The notes under the pieces: generated by a model
The model's input: the letters and a program-made list of their open reading frames with translations, nothing else
Databases searched by the model: none
Told to the model about the DNA's origin: nothing
Made by a program: the position numbers and the translations under genes
IMG/VR virus record: IMGVR_UViG_3300025828_000087
Coordinates: 1 to 32,791 of that record
Strand: one strand, 5' to 3'
Source of the DNA: a virus
DNA length: 32,791 bases
In this document: positions 7,624 to 14,722 of the stretch, piece after piece
Layout of the letters: every line of letters starts with the position of its first letter
Position numbering within the stretch: position 1 is the first letter of the stretch

Positions 7624-8658
7624 TTATAACTCCGCACTAAATGCTGCTGATTTATCTGTTCTTAAAACTGCAAACTGAACTGTTGTTCCTCCAGTCCAAC
7701 CATTTATCGCTATTGATGCTCCTGTTTGGGATAGTTCAGTAAAATATATAGCAGAACCACTACTGGTTTTGTTACCATTATGTCTAATAGTTAATGCTGT
7801 ATTTAATAAAGTAACTGATGGTGTTGCTCTCATTTCACAATAATATCTAACACCCCACCATATTTGAGTAGAACTATCCCAATGACCAATACACCCATTA
7901 CCAAATGGTATTTGATAATACCTCTGACATCTTGCTAACTCCATATCATAAGGTCTGTGTTCAAATGGTGTAGCTATATCTCCTTTTTCAAATTGTATTT
8001 GAGAGAAATCTATTGTGCCTGTATTTGTATCTGTAATTTGCACTCCTACCCATAAACTATGGTTGTTATCTGTACCTAGTGTTTTACCTGATATTGATGG
8101 AACATTAACAGTAAATGTAAACTTTTGCCAATCAGTTGTTAAAGCTACTGTGCCTAAAGATGTAACAACAGTAGCTGAAGGAGAGCCACCTGTGCCAAAA
8201 TATTGCACTATTCTTGCATTAATAGTTGTAGAACCTGATGGACGTCTAGCATAAAAAGATAATGTAGCTGTTTGTCCAGCTAAAGTTCTTACATCTTCAA
8301 TTCTTTGGTGAACTTCATAATTTTGACTATTAGAGTTAATTGTCCATCTTCCATAATAACTTGGTTCATTAGGAACTTCAGTTTGTCCTAATGTAAATGA
8401 CTGTCTTGCAAAACTACCACTAGCTGCACCAACCTTAAATCTATCGGCAGTATAAGCTGAACCACTTAATGATATTGATGTTCCTCTTTGCCATATATCA
8501 AAATTACCATTGATGATAAGATTGCGTACACCTAAAGCATTTTGTGTTGCTAGTGTGCTAGAAGTGGCAGGTAGGTTTAGTGTTGTTGTTCCTGCAACTG
8601 CTGGTGCTTGTATGGTAACTTCACCAGATGTATCGCCTTTTAGTTTTATACTTGCCAT
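7624..8658 (-). CDS. Tail fibre with carbohydrate-binding-like domain
   Basis: A 344-residue protein starting MASIKLKGDTSGEVTIQAP, the common fibre connector that ends LNLPATSSTLAT. ATG 8658 overlaps the upstream stop (TAATG) and is preferred over an in-frame start 18 bases upstream. From about residue 45 it has NLIINGNFDIWQRGTS and TADRF, the start of a phage beta-sandwich module related to carbohydrate-binding domains. The module continues to about residue 240 (FEKGDIATPFEHRP). A separate C-terminal beta tip follows. Probably a major receptor-binding protein. Confidence 0.75.
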   Translation of the reverse strand: MASIKLKGDTSGEVTIQAPAVAGTTTLNLPATSSTLATQNALGVRNLIINGNFDIWQRGTSISLSGSAYTADRFKVGAASGSFARQSFTLGQTEVPNEPSYYGRWTINSNSQNYEVHQRIEDVRTLAGQTATLSFYARRPSGSTTINARIVQYFGTGGSPSATVVTSLGTVALTTDWQKFTFTVNVPSISGKTLGTDNNHSLWVGVQITDTNTGTIDFSQIQFEKGDIATPFEHRPYDMELARCQRYYQIPFGNGCIGHWDSSTQIWWGVRYYCEMRATPSVTLLNTALTIRHNGNKTSSGSAIYFTELSQTGASIAINGWTGGTTVQFAVLRTDKSAAFSAEL

Positions 8659-9002
8659 TAAACTACCTCTGTCCAATTCGTAATAGATTCATTCCAGATA
8701 TACTGACCTTCTTCAGGCATGGGAACTGGTGCTTCCCATAAACAAGTGGTTTCATTTAGTGTCCATGATGCAAATGGTTGTGGTGGAATAAACGCATCTT
8801 TTTCTCTATCGTAAGTATAACCAATACCTGCAAAGTTTTTTCTTAATGGTGTTCCACCTAATGTATGTTCACCACCATGTGTATTATAAGATGTCTGTAT
8901 CCATTCACCTGCTGAATCATCTACAAATGTATCAAAAAATTCTTGTTCAGCAACTATGACTTTAGTTACGATACCATCTGTTACTTTTGCGTAATGTGCC
9001 AT
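8658..9002 (-). CDS. Conserved small tail protein (MAHYAKV family)
   Basis: A 114-residue protein starting MAHYAKVTDGIVTKVIVAEQ, with WIQTSYNTHGGEHT and NFAGIGYTYDREKDAFIPPQ. This is a family I recognise as widespread in marine phages near fibre genes. It is rich in Trp and Pro and ends WNESITNWTEVV. Its exact role is unknown; proximity to fibres suggests a structural or assembly role. The AAGGATATATATG ribosome site supports the start. Confidence 0.75.
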   Translation of the reverse strand: MAHYAKVTDGIVTKVIVAEQEFFDTFVDDSAGEWIQTSYNTHGGEHTLGGTPLRKNFAGIGYTYDREKDAFIPPQPFASWTLNETTCLWEAPVPMPEEGQYIWNESITNWTEVV

Positions 9003-9010
9003 ATATATCC

Positions 9011-10036
9011 TTATGCCGTAAATGTTCCTGATGATGTAAATGTGTGATATGTGTATCCACCCGATGATGTAACTGTACCACCAGTTCCTCTTTGTGAACC
9101 TTGATATCTTATTATAACTATTCCTGACCCGCCATTAGCACCAATTGTACCTCCAACACCAGCTTGACCACCACCTCCACCGCCTCCACCACCTGTGTTT
9201 GCTGTTCCAGCAGTAACTGTTCCCATATTTGTACCTCCAGCACCTCCGCCACCAGAGCCACCTGCTCCTCCAGCTCCACCAGCGTTACCGCCACCACCAC
9301 CGCCTCCTCCTGCGTAAGTTGAACCATTATCCCAAGTTTTTCCTGAACCTCCTGCACCACCACTATTTCCAGAAGCATTAGCACCAACAGCATTAGCTCC
9401 TCCTCCGCCACCAGAACCTTGATACCCTCCAGCAGCAGAAGTTCCTCCAGCCGAACCTTGTCCAGATGTTCCACTACCACCAGCATATGATCCACTTCTA
9501 CCTGAACCACCACCGCCAGAACCACCTGACTTTCCTATTACAGCATCTAAACCACCAGTACCACCACCAACGGCAGTTAAACTATTAAATGTAGTATCAG
9601 AACCACTTGGAAATGTATTAGGAGCATTAGTCCCTGTGCCACCAGCTCCTACAGTAATACTATAACTATTTCCAATTAATGCAGTAGATGAACCAGCAAT
9701 ATAACCTCCAGCTCCACCGCCTCCACCATGAGAACCTGCTCCACCACCACCTCCAGCAACTATAAGATAATTAAATGCGTAATTATTAGGGTTGTCTCTA
9801 AATACTGACCAACCATTTGTTGTATATATTTCTGGTTCGTTTAGTGTGGTGTTAAAACCAATAAGACCTTGTGTTGGAGTAGATGGTCTTGTAGCTGTAG
9901 TCCATTGTGGTAACTCTAAACCATCAGCACCAAACTTAATCATTTTAGTGCCGTTTTGTTGAAATTCTATTTCACCACTCGTATCAGGAGTAATAACCAA
10001 TCCGTTTGTTGTATCTGCATTTATTGTAACTGCCAT
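9011..10036 (-). CDS. Glycine-rich tail adhesin
   Basis: A 341-residue protein starting MAVTINADTTNGLVITPDT; ATG 10036 overlaps the upstream stop (TAATG). Residues 1-90 are a connector (SGEIEFQQNGTKMIKFGADG). From about residue 93 it is dominated by Gly runs with interspersed Ser and Ala, then closes with GGSGIVIIRYQGSQR and a YTYHTFTSSGTF strand. Such domains form stacked polyglycine type II helices in phage adhesins (for example the S16 gp38 type), presenting variable loops for receptor contact. Confidence 0.75.
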   Translation of the reverse strand: MAVTINADTTNGLVITPDTSGEIEFQQNGTKMIKFGADGLELPQWTTATRPSTPTQGLIGFNTTLNEPEIYTTNGWSVFRDNPNNYAFNYLIVAGGGGGAGSHGGGGGAGGYIAGSSTALIGNSYSITVGAGGTGTNAPNTFPSGSDTTFNSLTAVGGGTGGLDAVIGKSGGSGGGGSGRSGSYAGGSGTSGQGSAGGTSAAGGYQGSGGGGGANAVGANASGNSGGAGGSGKTWDNGSTYAGGGGGGGGNAGGAGGAGGSGGGGAGGTNMGTVTAGTANTGGGGGGGGGQAGVGGTIGANGGSGIVIIRYQGSQRGTGGTVTSSGGYTYHTFTSSGTFTA

Positions 10037-10524
10037 TATACGACCTTCCAATTAGAACCTGATGGAACTGTAACACTTACTCCACCATTTATTGTGACTG
10101 GACCAACTGATAAAGCATGATAGCTGTTAGGCACAGTAAAGTTCGCACTTACTGTTGTAGAGTTTACAAAGATTCCGTTACTCGCACCCATTTGTTCTGC
10201 ATATATTGTATTAGTATCATCTTTATGTCCTGATTTTTCAGCAGGATATGTAACAAATACATTACTTGTGCCTGATAGTGTAATCGCACTACCACTGTTG
10301 CTAGACTCTAGTATGGTATCACGAGATAAAGTTGTGCCTGATGCTGTGTAAGTACCTAGACCAACTTCCCAATCATTACCAGAAGTTATGGCATAGTAGG
10401 TTGTATTACCATCACCTATTACAGAGAATGTTTGGAAACCTGTGACTGCACCAGCAAGCGTGACTGTACCTGTGCCTGTGGTCGTAGTAGTTTCCTGTAC
10501 TCTATCCTTAACGACTAATGCCAT
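10036..10524 (-). CDS. Conserved tail protein, fibre-proximal
   Basis: A 162-residue protein starting MALVVKDRVQETTTTTGTG, with TVTLAGAVTGFQTFSVIGDG and TTYYAI. The sequence type is widely conserved at the head of tail-fibre loci in podovirus-like and siphovirus-like phages. The last 30 residues (GPVTINGGVSVTVPSGSNWK) duplicate the end of the 54-residue protein at 7307-7471. AAGGATAAATAATG supports the start. It may connect the adhesin array to the tail. Confidence 0.75.
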   Translation of the reverse strand: MALVVKDRVQETTTTTGTGTVTLAGAVTGFQTFSVIGDGNTTYYAITSGNDWEVGLGTYTASGTTLSRDTILESSNSGSAITLSGTSNVFVTYPAEKSGHKDDTNTIYAEQMGASNGIFVNSTTVSANFTVPNSYHALSVGPVTINGGVSVTVPSGSNWKVV

Positions 10525-10533
10525 TATTTATCC

Positions 10534-10926
10534 TTACGCTAATGTAACTGATAAGTTGCCAGTTGTAATCTTGAAGATGTCACCAGAGTCGATTGTTTTA
10601 GCTGTGTCTAAACCTGTATGGAATAATAAGTTTCCAGCAGTAGAAGCATCATATAAACCTACATGAGTAACTTCACCCCAAGATGCTGTTGCTGTTGGAA
10701 AAGTGACATCAGCAGAGTTTGTAGAAACACCATTGGATGGAGCACCAAATGTTACTGCTGTTCTAGCATATGATGTTCCTGATGTTGATACCTCTGTGCC
10801 TGCATCTGCATCTGTTGGGTCGTTTGTAAATAAACCTACATACACAGTCGTAGGAGATGTGTAAGATGTGTTGCGGAGAACAGCATTGATAATTGCGTTC
10901 TCTAAATAATTACTAAATTCAGCCAT
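10534..10926 (-). CDS. Gp80-like tail protein
   Basis: A 130-residue protein: MAEFSNYLENAIINAVLRN, SPTTVYVGLFTNDPTDA, YARTAVTFGAP, then WGEVTHVGLYDASTAGNLLFH and a closing beta strand. This is a well-conserved family in many phages (the Gp80/tail fibre-associated type, from memory). Position between the adaptor and fibre genes fits a tail structural role. There is no catalytic motif. Confidence 0.75.
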   Translation of the reverse strand: MAEFSNYLENAIINAVLRNTSYTSPTTVYVGLFTNDPTDADAGTEVSTSGTSYARTAVTFGAPSNGVSTNSADVTFPTATASWGEVTHVGLYDASTAGNLLFHTGLDTAKTIDSGDIFKITTGNLSVTLA

Positions 10927-10932
10927 TGTTGT

Positions 10933-11553
10933 TTACCTCGTTGATAATGTTATTGACATAGGAGAAGATGGATATTCGCTATCATCATCACTTGCTCTTA
11001 ATGATGCTAGACCTCTATCATATAAAGATGCCCAAGTTGCTAATCGTTCATCGTTCATAAGATAAGGTTCAGCTTCTGCTAATGCACCGTATAAAAGCAA
11101 GTCTGGGCAGTTAGCTAGAAATAAGTTAGATGGATTACCATCAGATAAGAAATCAGGTTTGTAGTAATACACCATTCTTAATGTATATGCTGTATCAGGT
11201 TTAGGTGCAAATTGAAACTCACTACCTAGTAATGTGTACATGGTAGGTACACCTTTTTCTGTTACTCTAGCGTTTCTAAAAAAGTTAGATGTGTTTTGGA
11301 ACTGTAATACACGAACAGGTGTTGTATCTAAATGTAAGTCTTTCATTGCTAAAAAGTCTGATGGTAGAGATACTGTTGAGTCATCAGCCGTTGTTGTTGC
11401 AGTTGCTACTTTTAGCATTTGTCTAATGCGTAAATCTCTGCGTAGTCTTTGCTCTGCTAGATTAATAAAGTCAGGTATCTGTGTTGTCAGGTCACTACGA
11501 GCAAGATAATCTGCTATCGTGCTTTTTAATGTTGTGTATGAAGTAAATGCCAT
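10933..11553 (-). CDS. Head-tail adaptor (SU10 adaptor-like)
   Basis: A 206-residue protein: MAFTSYTTLKSTIADYLAR, then IPDFINLAEQRLRRDLRIRQ, VSLPSDFLAMKDLHLD, YYYKPDFLSDG and an alpha-helical end (LLLYGALAEAEPYL). This helix-bundle pattern with FINLAEQRLRRDL is typical of phage adaptor proteins that dock under the portal ring. It lies downstream of the capsid gene, as expected for a connector. The start overlaps the 105-residue gene stop (TAATG). Confidence 0.75.
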   Translation of the reverse strand: MAFTSYTTLKSTIADYLARSDLTTQIPDFINLAEQRLRRDLRIRQMLKVATATTTADDSTVSLPSDFLAMKDLHLDTTPVRVLQFQNTSNFFRNARVTEKGVPTMYTLLGSEFQFAPKPDTAYTLRMVYYYKPDFLSDGNPSNLFLANCPDLLLYGALAEAEPYLMNDERLATWASLYDRGLASLRASDDDSEYPSSPMSITLSTR

Positions 11554-11870
11554 TATACTTTACCTTGTCGTGTTCTAAAGAAACGGTTGTCTGGGTCATT
11601 TAACCAAACACGAAATGCTTTCTGGTCAATCACATGAAAGCCTCTCATAATTCCTTTTTGGTTAAGTGTGTCTATTACGGTCAATGGAATAGAAGCTATC
11701 TTATTGTCAAAGACATCATTACCCCAACGACCATTTGTTTGGTTATATTCTTGTTTGTTCTGTTCAATAATTGCGGATACATCTTGTGCAGTCTCAATCA
11801 CTAATCCACCGTCATCGGTGTCATGAGCTACTTTGTTTCTAATATTATCTTTTTCTAATATCTTCGCCAT
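11553..11870 (-). CDS. Conserved virion-region protein, possible head completion factor
   Basis: A 105-residue protein: MAKILEKDNIRNKVAHDTDD, GGLVIETAQDVSAIIEQNK, GRWGNDVFDNKIASIPLTV and FRVWLNDPDNRFFRTRQGKV. The WLNDPDNRFFRTR end is typical of a small protein conserved downstream of capsid genes in many podovirus-like phages. I infer a head or neck role; no function can be read from motifs. Confidence 0.65.
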   Translation of the reverse strand: MAKILEKDNIRNKVAHDTDDGGLVIETAQDVSAIIEQNKQEYNQTNGRWGNDVFDNKIASIPLTVIDTLNQKGIMRGFHVIDQKAFRVWLNDPDNRFFRTRQGKV

Positions 11871-11883
11871 AATAATCCTAAAA

Positions 11884-11914
11884 GGGTAATGCCCTCCGAA
11901 GAGGGCAATTATCC
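11884..11914 (-). terminator. UUCG-tetraloop hairpin after the major capsid gene
   Basis: In the minus-strand transcript the sequence GCCCTC-TTCG-GAGGGC forms a 7-bp stem (TGCCCTC with GAGGGCA) capped by a UUCG tetraloop. The stem extends outward by several pairs with one bulge (GGATAATT opposite ATTACC). It is followed by CCCTTTTAGG, a weak T tract. It sits just past the capsid stop codon and before the next gene, so it may be a partial terminator or an mRNA 3'-end stabiliser setting high capsid yield. Confidence 0.65.
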
Positions 11915-11917
11915 GTA

Positions 11918-12865
11918 TTACTCTGCAAGGTCAGCAATAATTGCGTGAGCTGCTTCGTTTTTAACTTCAAGTGTGTATTCAACAAGAAGTTGTGTTTTTT
12001 CGCTGTCACCAGTTTTAGCTAATTCGTTTGTAGCGAATGGGCGTAAATATGCAACTGAAGCATATTCTGGGTCAAGAACAAATGCTACTTCACCGTTGTC
12101 ATCAGCATCAGCAGTCATGAATCTGTTAGGAACAACAGATAATGTACCGAAGTCTGATAAGTAAACATCAGCAGCACCAACGATAGTTGTTGCTTTGTCA
12201 TTTGGTGCCATGTAGCGTTGTGCAGCAATACCAGCAAAACCTGATACTACTTGTTTTTGTGTTGGTGTAACCATAAGAACAGTTGGAGTACCACCTTGTT
12301 CGTATGCTTGTTTAACAGCAGATTTTAACATTGCTTCTGTGAATGTTGCATCTGTACCAGAAACACGAGCTGTAGTTCCGTTAGAACCAGCAGTACCTGC
12401 ACCCACATAGTTAGTATTCAACCATGCTTGTAAACCACCTAATTTACGAGCTGTAGAAGCATCACCTGTTACAGCAGCAGTATTAGATAGTAATGTTTTT
12501 TCCATATCTCGTTTAAGTTCAGCAGAAGCTTTGCTTAATTGATATGCTTTTTCAGATTTACGACCAGCCTTATCGATAGACTCTAAAGTACCAGCGATTT
12601 GGATAGTTTTTTGTGAAATCTGTGTTCTGTTACCTTTACGAACAGTTGGAGTAGCTGTTAATGATGATGCGTCTGCACCTTCAACTGCAGCGTTAGTTGC
12701 TACAGCAGCAGCTAATGAGTCTGTTTGCCATTCGTGGTATACAGCAGTTGCTTTTGTTTTACCAACAGATGACATAAATGGTGTGTCTGTTGGAGAAATG
12801 TTATAAATCACATCGGTTAAATCTTCACGATTACCAATGGATTGATAGGTTTGATATGTTGCCAT
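11918..12865 (-). CDS. Major capsid protein (SU10-type HK97 fold)
   Basis: A 315-residue protein starting MATYQTYQSIGNREDLTDV, then IYNISPTDTPFMSSVGK, HEWQTDSLAAAVATNAAVEG, and QISQKTIQIAGTLESIDKAG. This matches the SU10/DUF5309 coat protein pattern seen in many aquatic podovirus-like phages. The C-terminus (DPEYASVAYLRPFATNELAK) is also typical. It follows the scaffold gene directly, and AAGGAAG lies upstream of the ATG. No N-terminal protease-cleaved delta domain is obvious. Confidence 0.88.
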   Translation of the reverse strand: MATYQTYQSIGNREDLTDVIYNISPTDTPFMSSVGKTKATAVYHEWQTDSLAAAVATNAAVEGADASSLTATPTVRKGNRTQISQKTIQIAGTLESIDKAGRKSEKAYQLSKASAELKRDMEKTLLSNTAAVTGDASTARKLGGLQAWLNTNYVGAGTAGSNGTTARVSGTDATFTEAMLKSAVKQAYEQGGTPTVLMVTPTQKQVVSGFAGIAAQRYMAPNDKATTIVGAADVYLSDFGTLSVVPNRFMTADADDNGEVAFVLDPEYASVAYLRPFATNELAKTGDSEKTQLLVEYTLEVKNEAAHAIIADLAE

Positions 12866-12883
12866 GATTAATTCACTTCCTTA

Positions 12884-13894
12884 TTAAATAAAGTTTTCAA
12901 AAAGAGCCGCAGCATCTCTGACTTTGCCAGTTTGCTTTAGCTTATTCAGTTGTTGTTTGCGAATATCACGATTACCTTCTTTTACTTTTGTGCCTGATTT
13001 AACCATCTTGGGTGCTTGAGCAACCTTTTTGTTTACAGCAGGTTTAGATTTCTGAAGTTTGTCGTACATCATCGCTTTGTGTAGCATTAATACATGACGA
13101 GAGTCGTATACTTGTGATAACTCATTGTCTGTAAAACCTACACTCTTACCGTAGTTACGAATCTCATTTCTGATTTGTTCGCCTTTGGTTGGGTCTGAAA
13201 ACTCTGGTAGGACTTGTGAAAGTTTTTGTGCTTCCTGTTGAACTCGTTGAGCCATTTCCTGCTGCTGCTCCGCTTGTTGCTGTTGTGCAAGGCGTTGCTG
13301 TTCAGCTCGTACTTGTGCTAACTGTTCTTTCTTTTCAGTCAGTTCTGCAACTTTGACTGCGTATCCTATTGGGTCGTTTTCCTTCATATCGGCTAAATCT
13401 TCTGAACTATCTTGACCTTGTGTCAAAAACTGTTCAATAGCTTGTAGCCGTTGAGCATAAGTATCCCTAACTTGTTTAGCCTCTTGAATAGCTTTTGCTT
13501 CCGCTTCTACTGCCTTACGGTTTTCTGCTAACTCTTGAGTCTTTTTTGTGTAATCCGCACCAAGTTGATAACCTTGCATTAATTCTTCGAGGGTGACTTC
13601 TTTCTCTTCGCCAGCAGCTTTTACTGTATAGCGTGTTTCTTCTTCAAGTTCCTCTTCTTCAACTTCAGATTCATCATCATCTTCAACTTCTACATCGTCT
13701 GCATCAACAACTTCATCTTCTGTTGCTTCCGCAGCTTCTTCGTAGTCTGCACTATCTTCTTGCTCTGTTTCAACAGTTTCTGGTTGCTCATTGGAGTCCT
13801 CACTTGCTGATAAGAAGCCTTCAAATTTTGCAGCAGCTTCATTCACAGTTAGTTCTCCACTTCCTTGTTCAGGAGTCATGGTTTCTTCACTCAT
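12884..13894 (-). CDS. Capsid scaffolding protein
   Basis: A 336-residue protein directly upstream of the capsid gene. Residues about 30-90 are extremely acidic (EDSADYEEAAEATEDE, VEEEELEEETRYTV). Residues about 100-235 are a Gln/Glu/Ala-rich coiled coil. The C-terminus is basic (KKVAQAPKMVKSGTKVKEG) and ends in a short helix, DAAALFENFI. This acidic coiled-coil body with a basic, coat-binding tail is the standard scaffold design. AAGGAAATACAATG gives the ribosome site. Confidence 0.82.
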   Translation of the reverse strand: MSEETMTPEQGSGELTVNEAAAKFEGFLSASEDSNEQPETVETEQEDSADYEEAAEATEDEVVDADDVEVEDDDESEVEEEELEEETRYTVKAAGEEKEVTLEELMQGYQLGADYTKKTQELAENRKAVEAEAKAIQEAKQVRDTYAQRLQAIEQFLTQGQDSSEDLADMKENDPIGYAVKVAELTEKKEQLAQVRAEQQRLAQQQQAEQQQEMAQRVQQEAQKLSQVLPEFSDPTKGEQIRNEIRNYGKSVGFTDNELSQVYDSRHVLMLHKAMMYDKLQKSKPAVNKKVAQAPKMVKSGTKVKEGNRDIRKQQLNKLKQTGKVRDAAALFENFI

Positions 13895-13911
13895 TGTATT
13901 TCCTTAATGTT

Positions 13912-13932
13912 CCCTTTTGGCAAGGGTTGCCA
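13912..13932 (-). promoter_or_regulatory. Alternative hairpins in the scaffold gene leader
   Basis: Two overlapping inverted repeats precede the scaffold gene. CCCTT/AAGGG (13912-13916 with 13922-13926) and TGGCAA/TTGCCA (13918-13923 with 13927-13932) share bases and cannot form together. They lie in the 50-base gap between the 76-residue gene and the scaffold start. They may be a weak attenuator or a translation-modulating element; no T tract follows. Confidence 0.35.
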
Positions 13933-13944
13933 TTATAGAAAGGT

Positions 13945-14175
13945 CTATAATATCTTCCACGCTTTATCTTTAATGTCACTGTCTTTAGTGATTGATTCAA
14001 GATAAGCCATGATTTCGTCTATAGCTTGTAATCGGTTGTAATATCTTTCTCGTTCTTCTTTTTGGTGTGCTTCTGAATAACGAATATTATTGAGTTGATT
14101 GTCTCTTAACTCTTCGATTACATCTAAAAATTCTTGTGATTGTAATAAATTACGAATTGCTTCCTGTCGTGTCAT
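13945..14175 (-). CDS. Small helical hypothetical protein (76 aa)
   Basis: A 76-residue charged helical protein: MTRQEAIRNLLQSQEFLDVI, then EELRDNQLNNIRYSEAHQKE and RYYNRLQAIDEIMAYLESI. Its start overlaps the end of the upstream gene by 26 bases. Proteins of this style sit between portal and scaffold in related phages, but I recognise no function. Confidence 0.6.
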   Translation of the reverse strand: MTRQEAIRNLLQSQEFLDVIEELRDNQLNNIRYSEAHQKEERERYYNRLQAIDEIMAYLESITKDSDIKDKAWKIL

Positions 14176-14722
14176 TTGGACTTCCGTAGTTAATTGGTGA
14201 ACCTAGCAGTCCACTTAAATATCTTCCAGCTCCATAGTTACCTGTCGGTGTCGCCATAGCAGTTGGGGTCGATAAAAATGATGTTACATTCGGTGTTGGT
14301 AATGGTGCAGGTCTAGGTGATTTAGAATACACATAAGCCATAGAAGGTGAGTATTCGTATATGTCTGTATCACCTACTTTGCTTTTACTAAACCCTGTAA
14401 TGTCTGTATTAACAGGTCTAAATGATTGATTATCTACTTCAATAGTTCCTTCTGCACGATTAGAACCACCGCCAAAACCCATATTACCAAAAAAGTAACT
14501 TGGAGGTGAGTAGGTAACTGTGTATGGTTCATATACACGATTGTTACCATAGTAGTAACCAGTATCACCTACAGACTGTAGTCCAGAGTATTTACTTGGA
14601 GTTAATCCTAGTACAGCATTAACATCTATATTAGATTGTGGTGCAGCAACAATGTTAGGGGCTTTGCGTAGACTAGGGTCTAGGCTAGGTGCTAACCTGT
14701 TAAGACCTAGATTAAGTAACAT
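14150..14722 (-). CDS. Hypothetical virion-region protein
   Basis: A 190-residue Pro/Ser/Tyr/Gly-rich protein starting MLLNLGLNRLAPSLDPSLRK and mostly predicted extended, with SPPSYFFGNMGFGGGSN and KSPRPAPLPTPNV. It has no enzymatic motif and no membrane segment. ATG 14722 is one base inside the portal stop (TAATG). Composition and position suggest a minor virion protein, unproven. Confidence 0.6.
   Translation of the reverse strand: MLLNLGLNRLAPSLDPSLRKAPNIVAAPQSNIDVNAVLGLTPSKYSGLQSVGDTGYYYGNNRVYEPYTVTYSPPSYFFGNMGFGGGSNRAEGTIEVDNQSFRPVNTDITGFSKSKVGDTDIYEYSPSMAYVYSKSPRPAPLPTPNVTSFLSTPTAMATPTGNYGAGRYLSGLLGSPINYGSPNDTTGSNS

Noticed and set aside
9118-9525. A 135-codon minus-strand frame rich in Val, Leu and Glu inside the glycine-rich adhesin gene
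   Set aside because: It is a frame shadow of the repetitive Gly codons (GGT/GGA read out of phase); it has no ribosome site and a low-complexity sequence.
13633-13938. A plus-strand Leu/His/Gln-rich frame opposite the scaffold gene
   Set aside because: It mirrors the acidic GAA/GAT repeats of the scaffold gene on the other strand and has no signals of its own.
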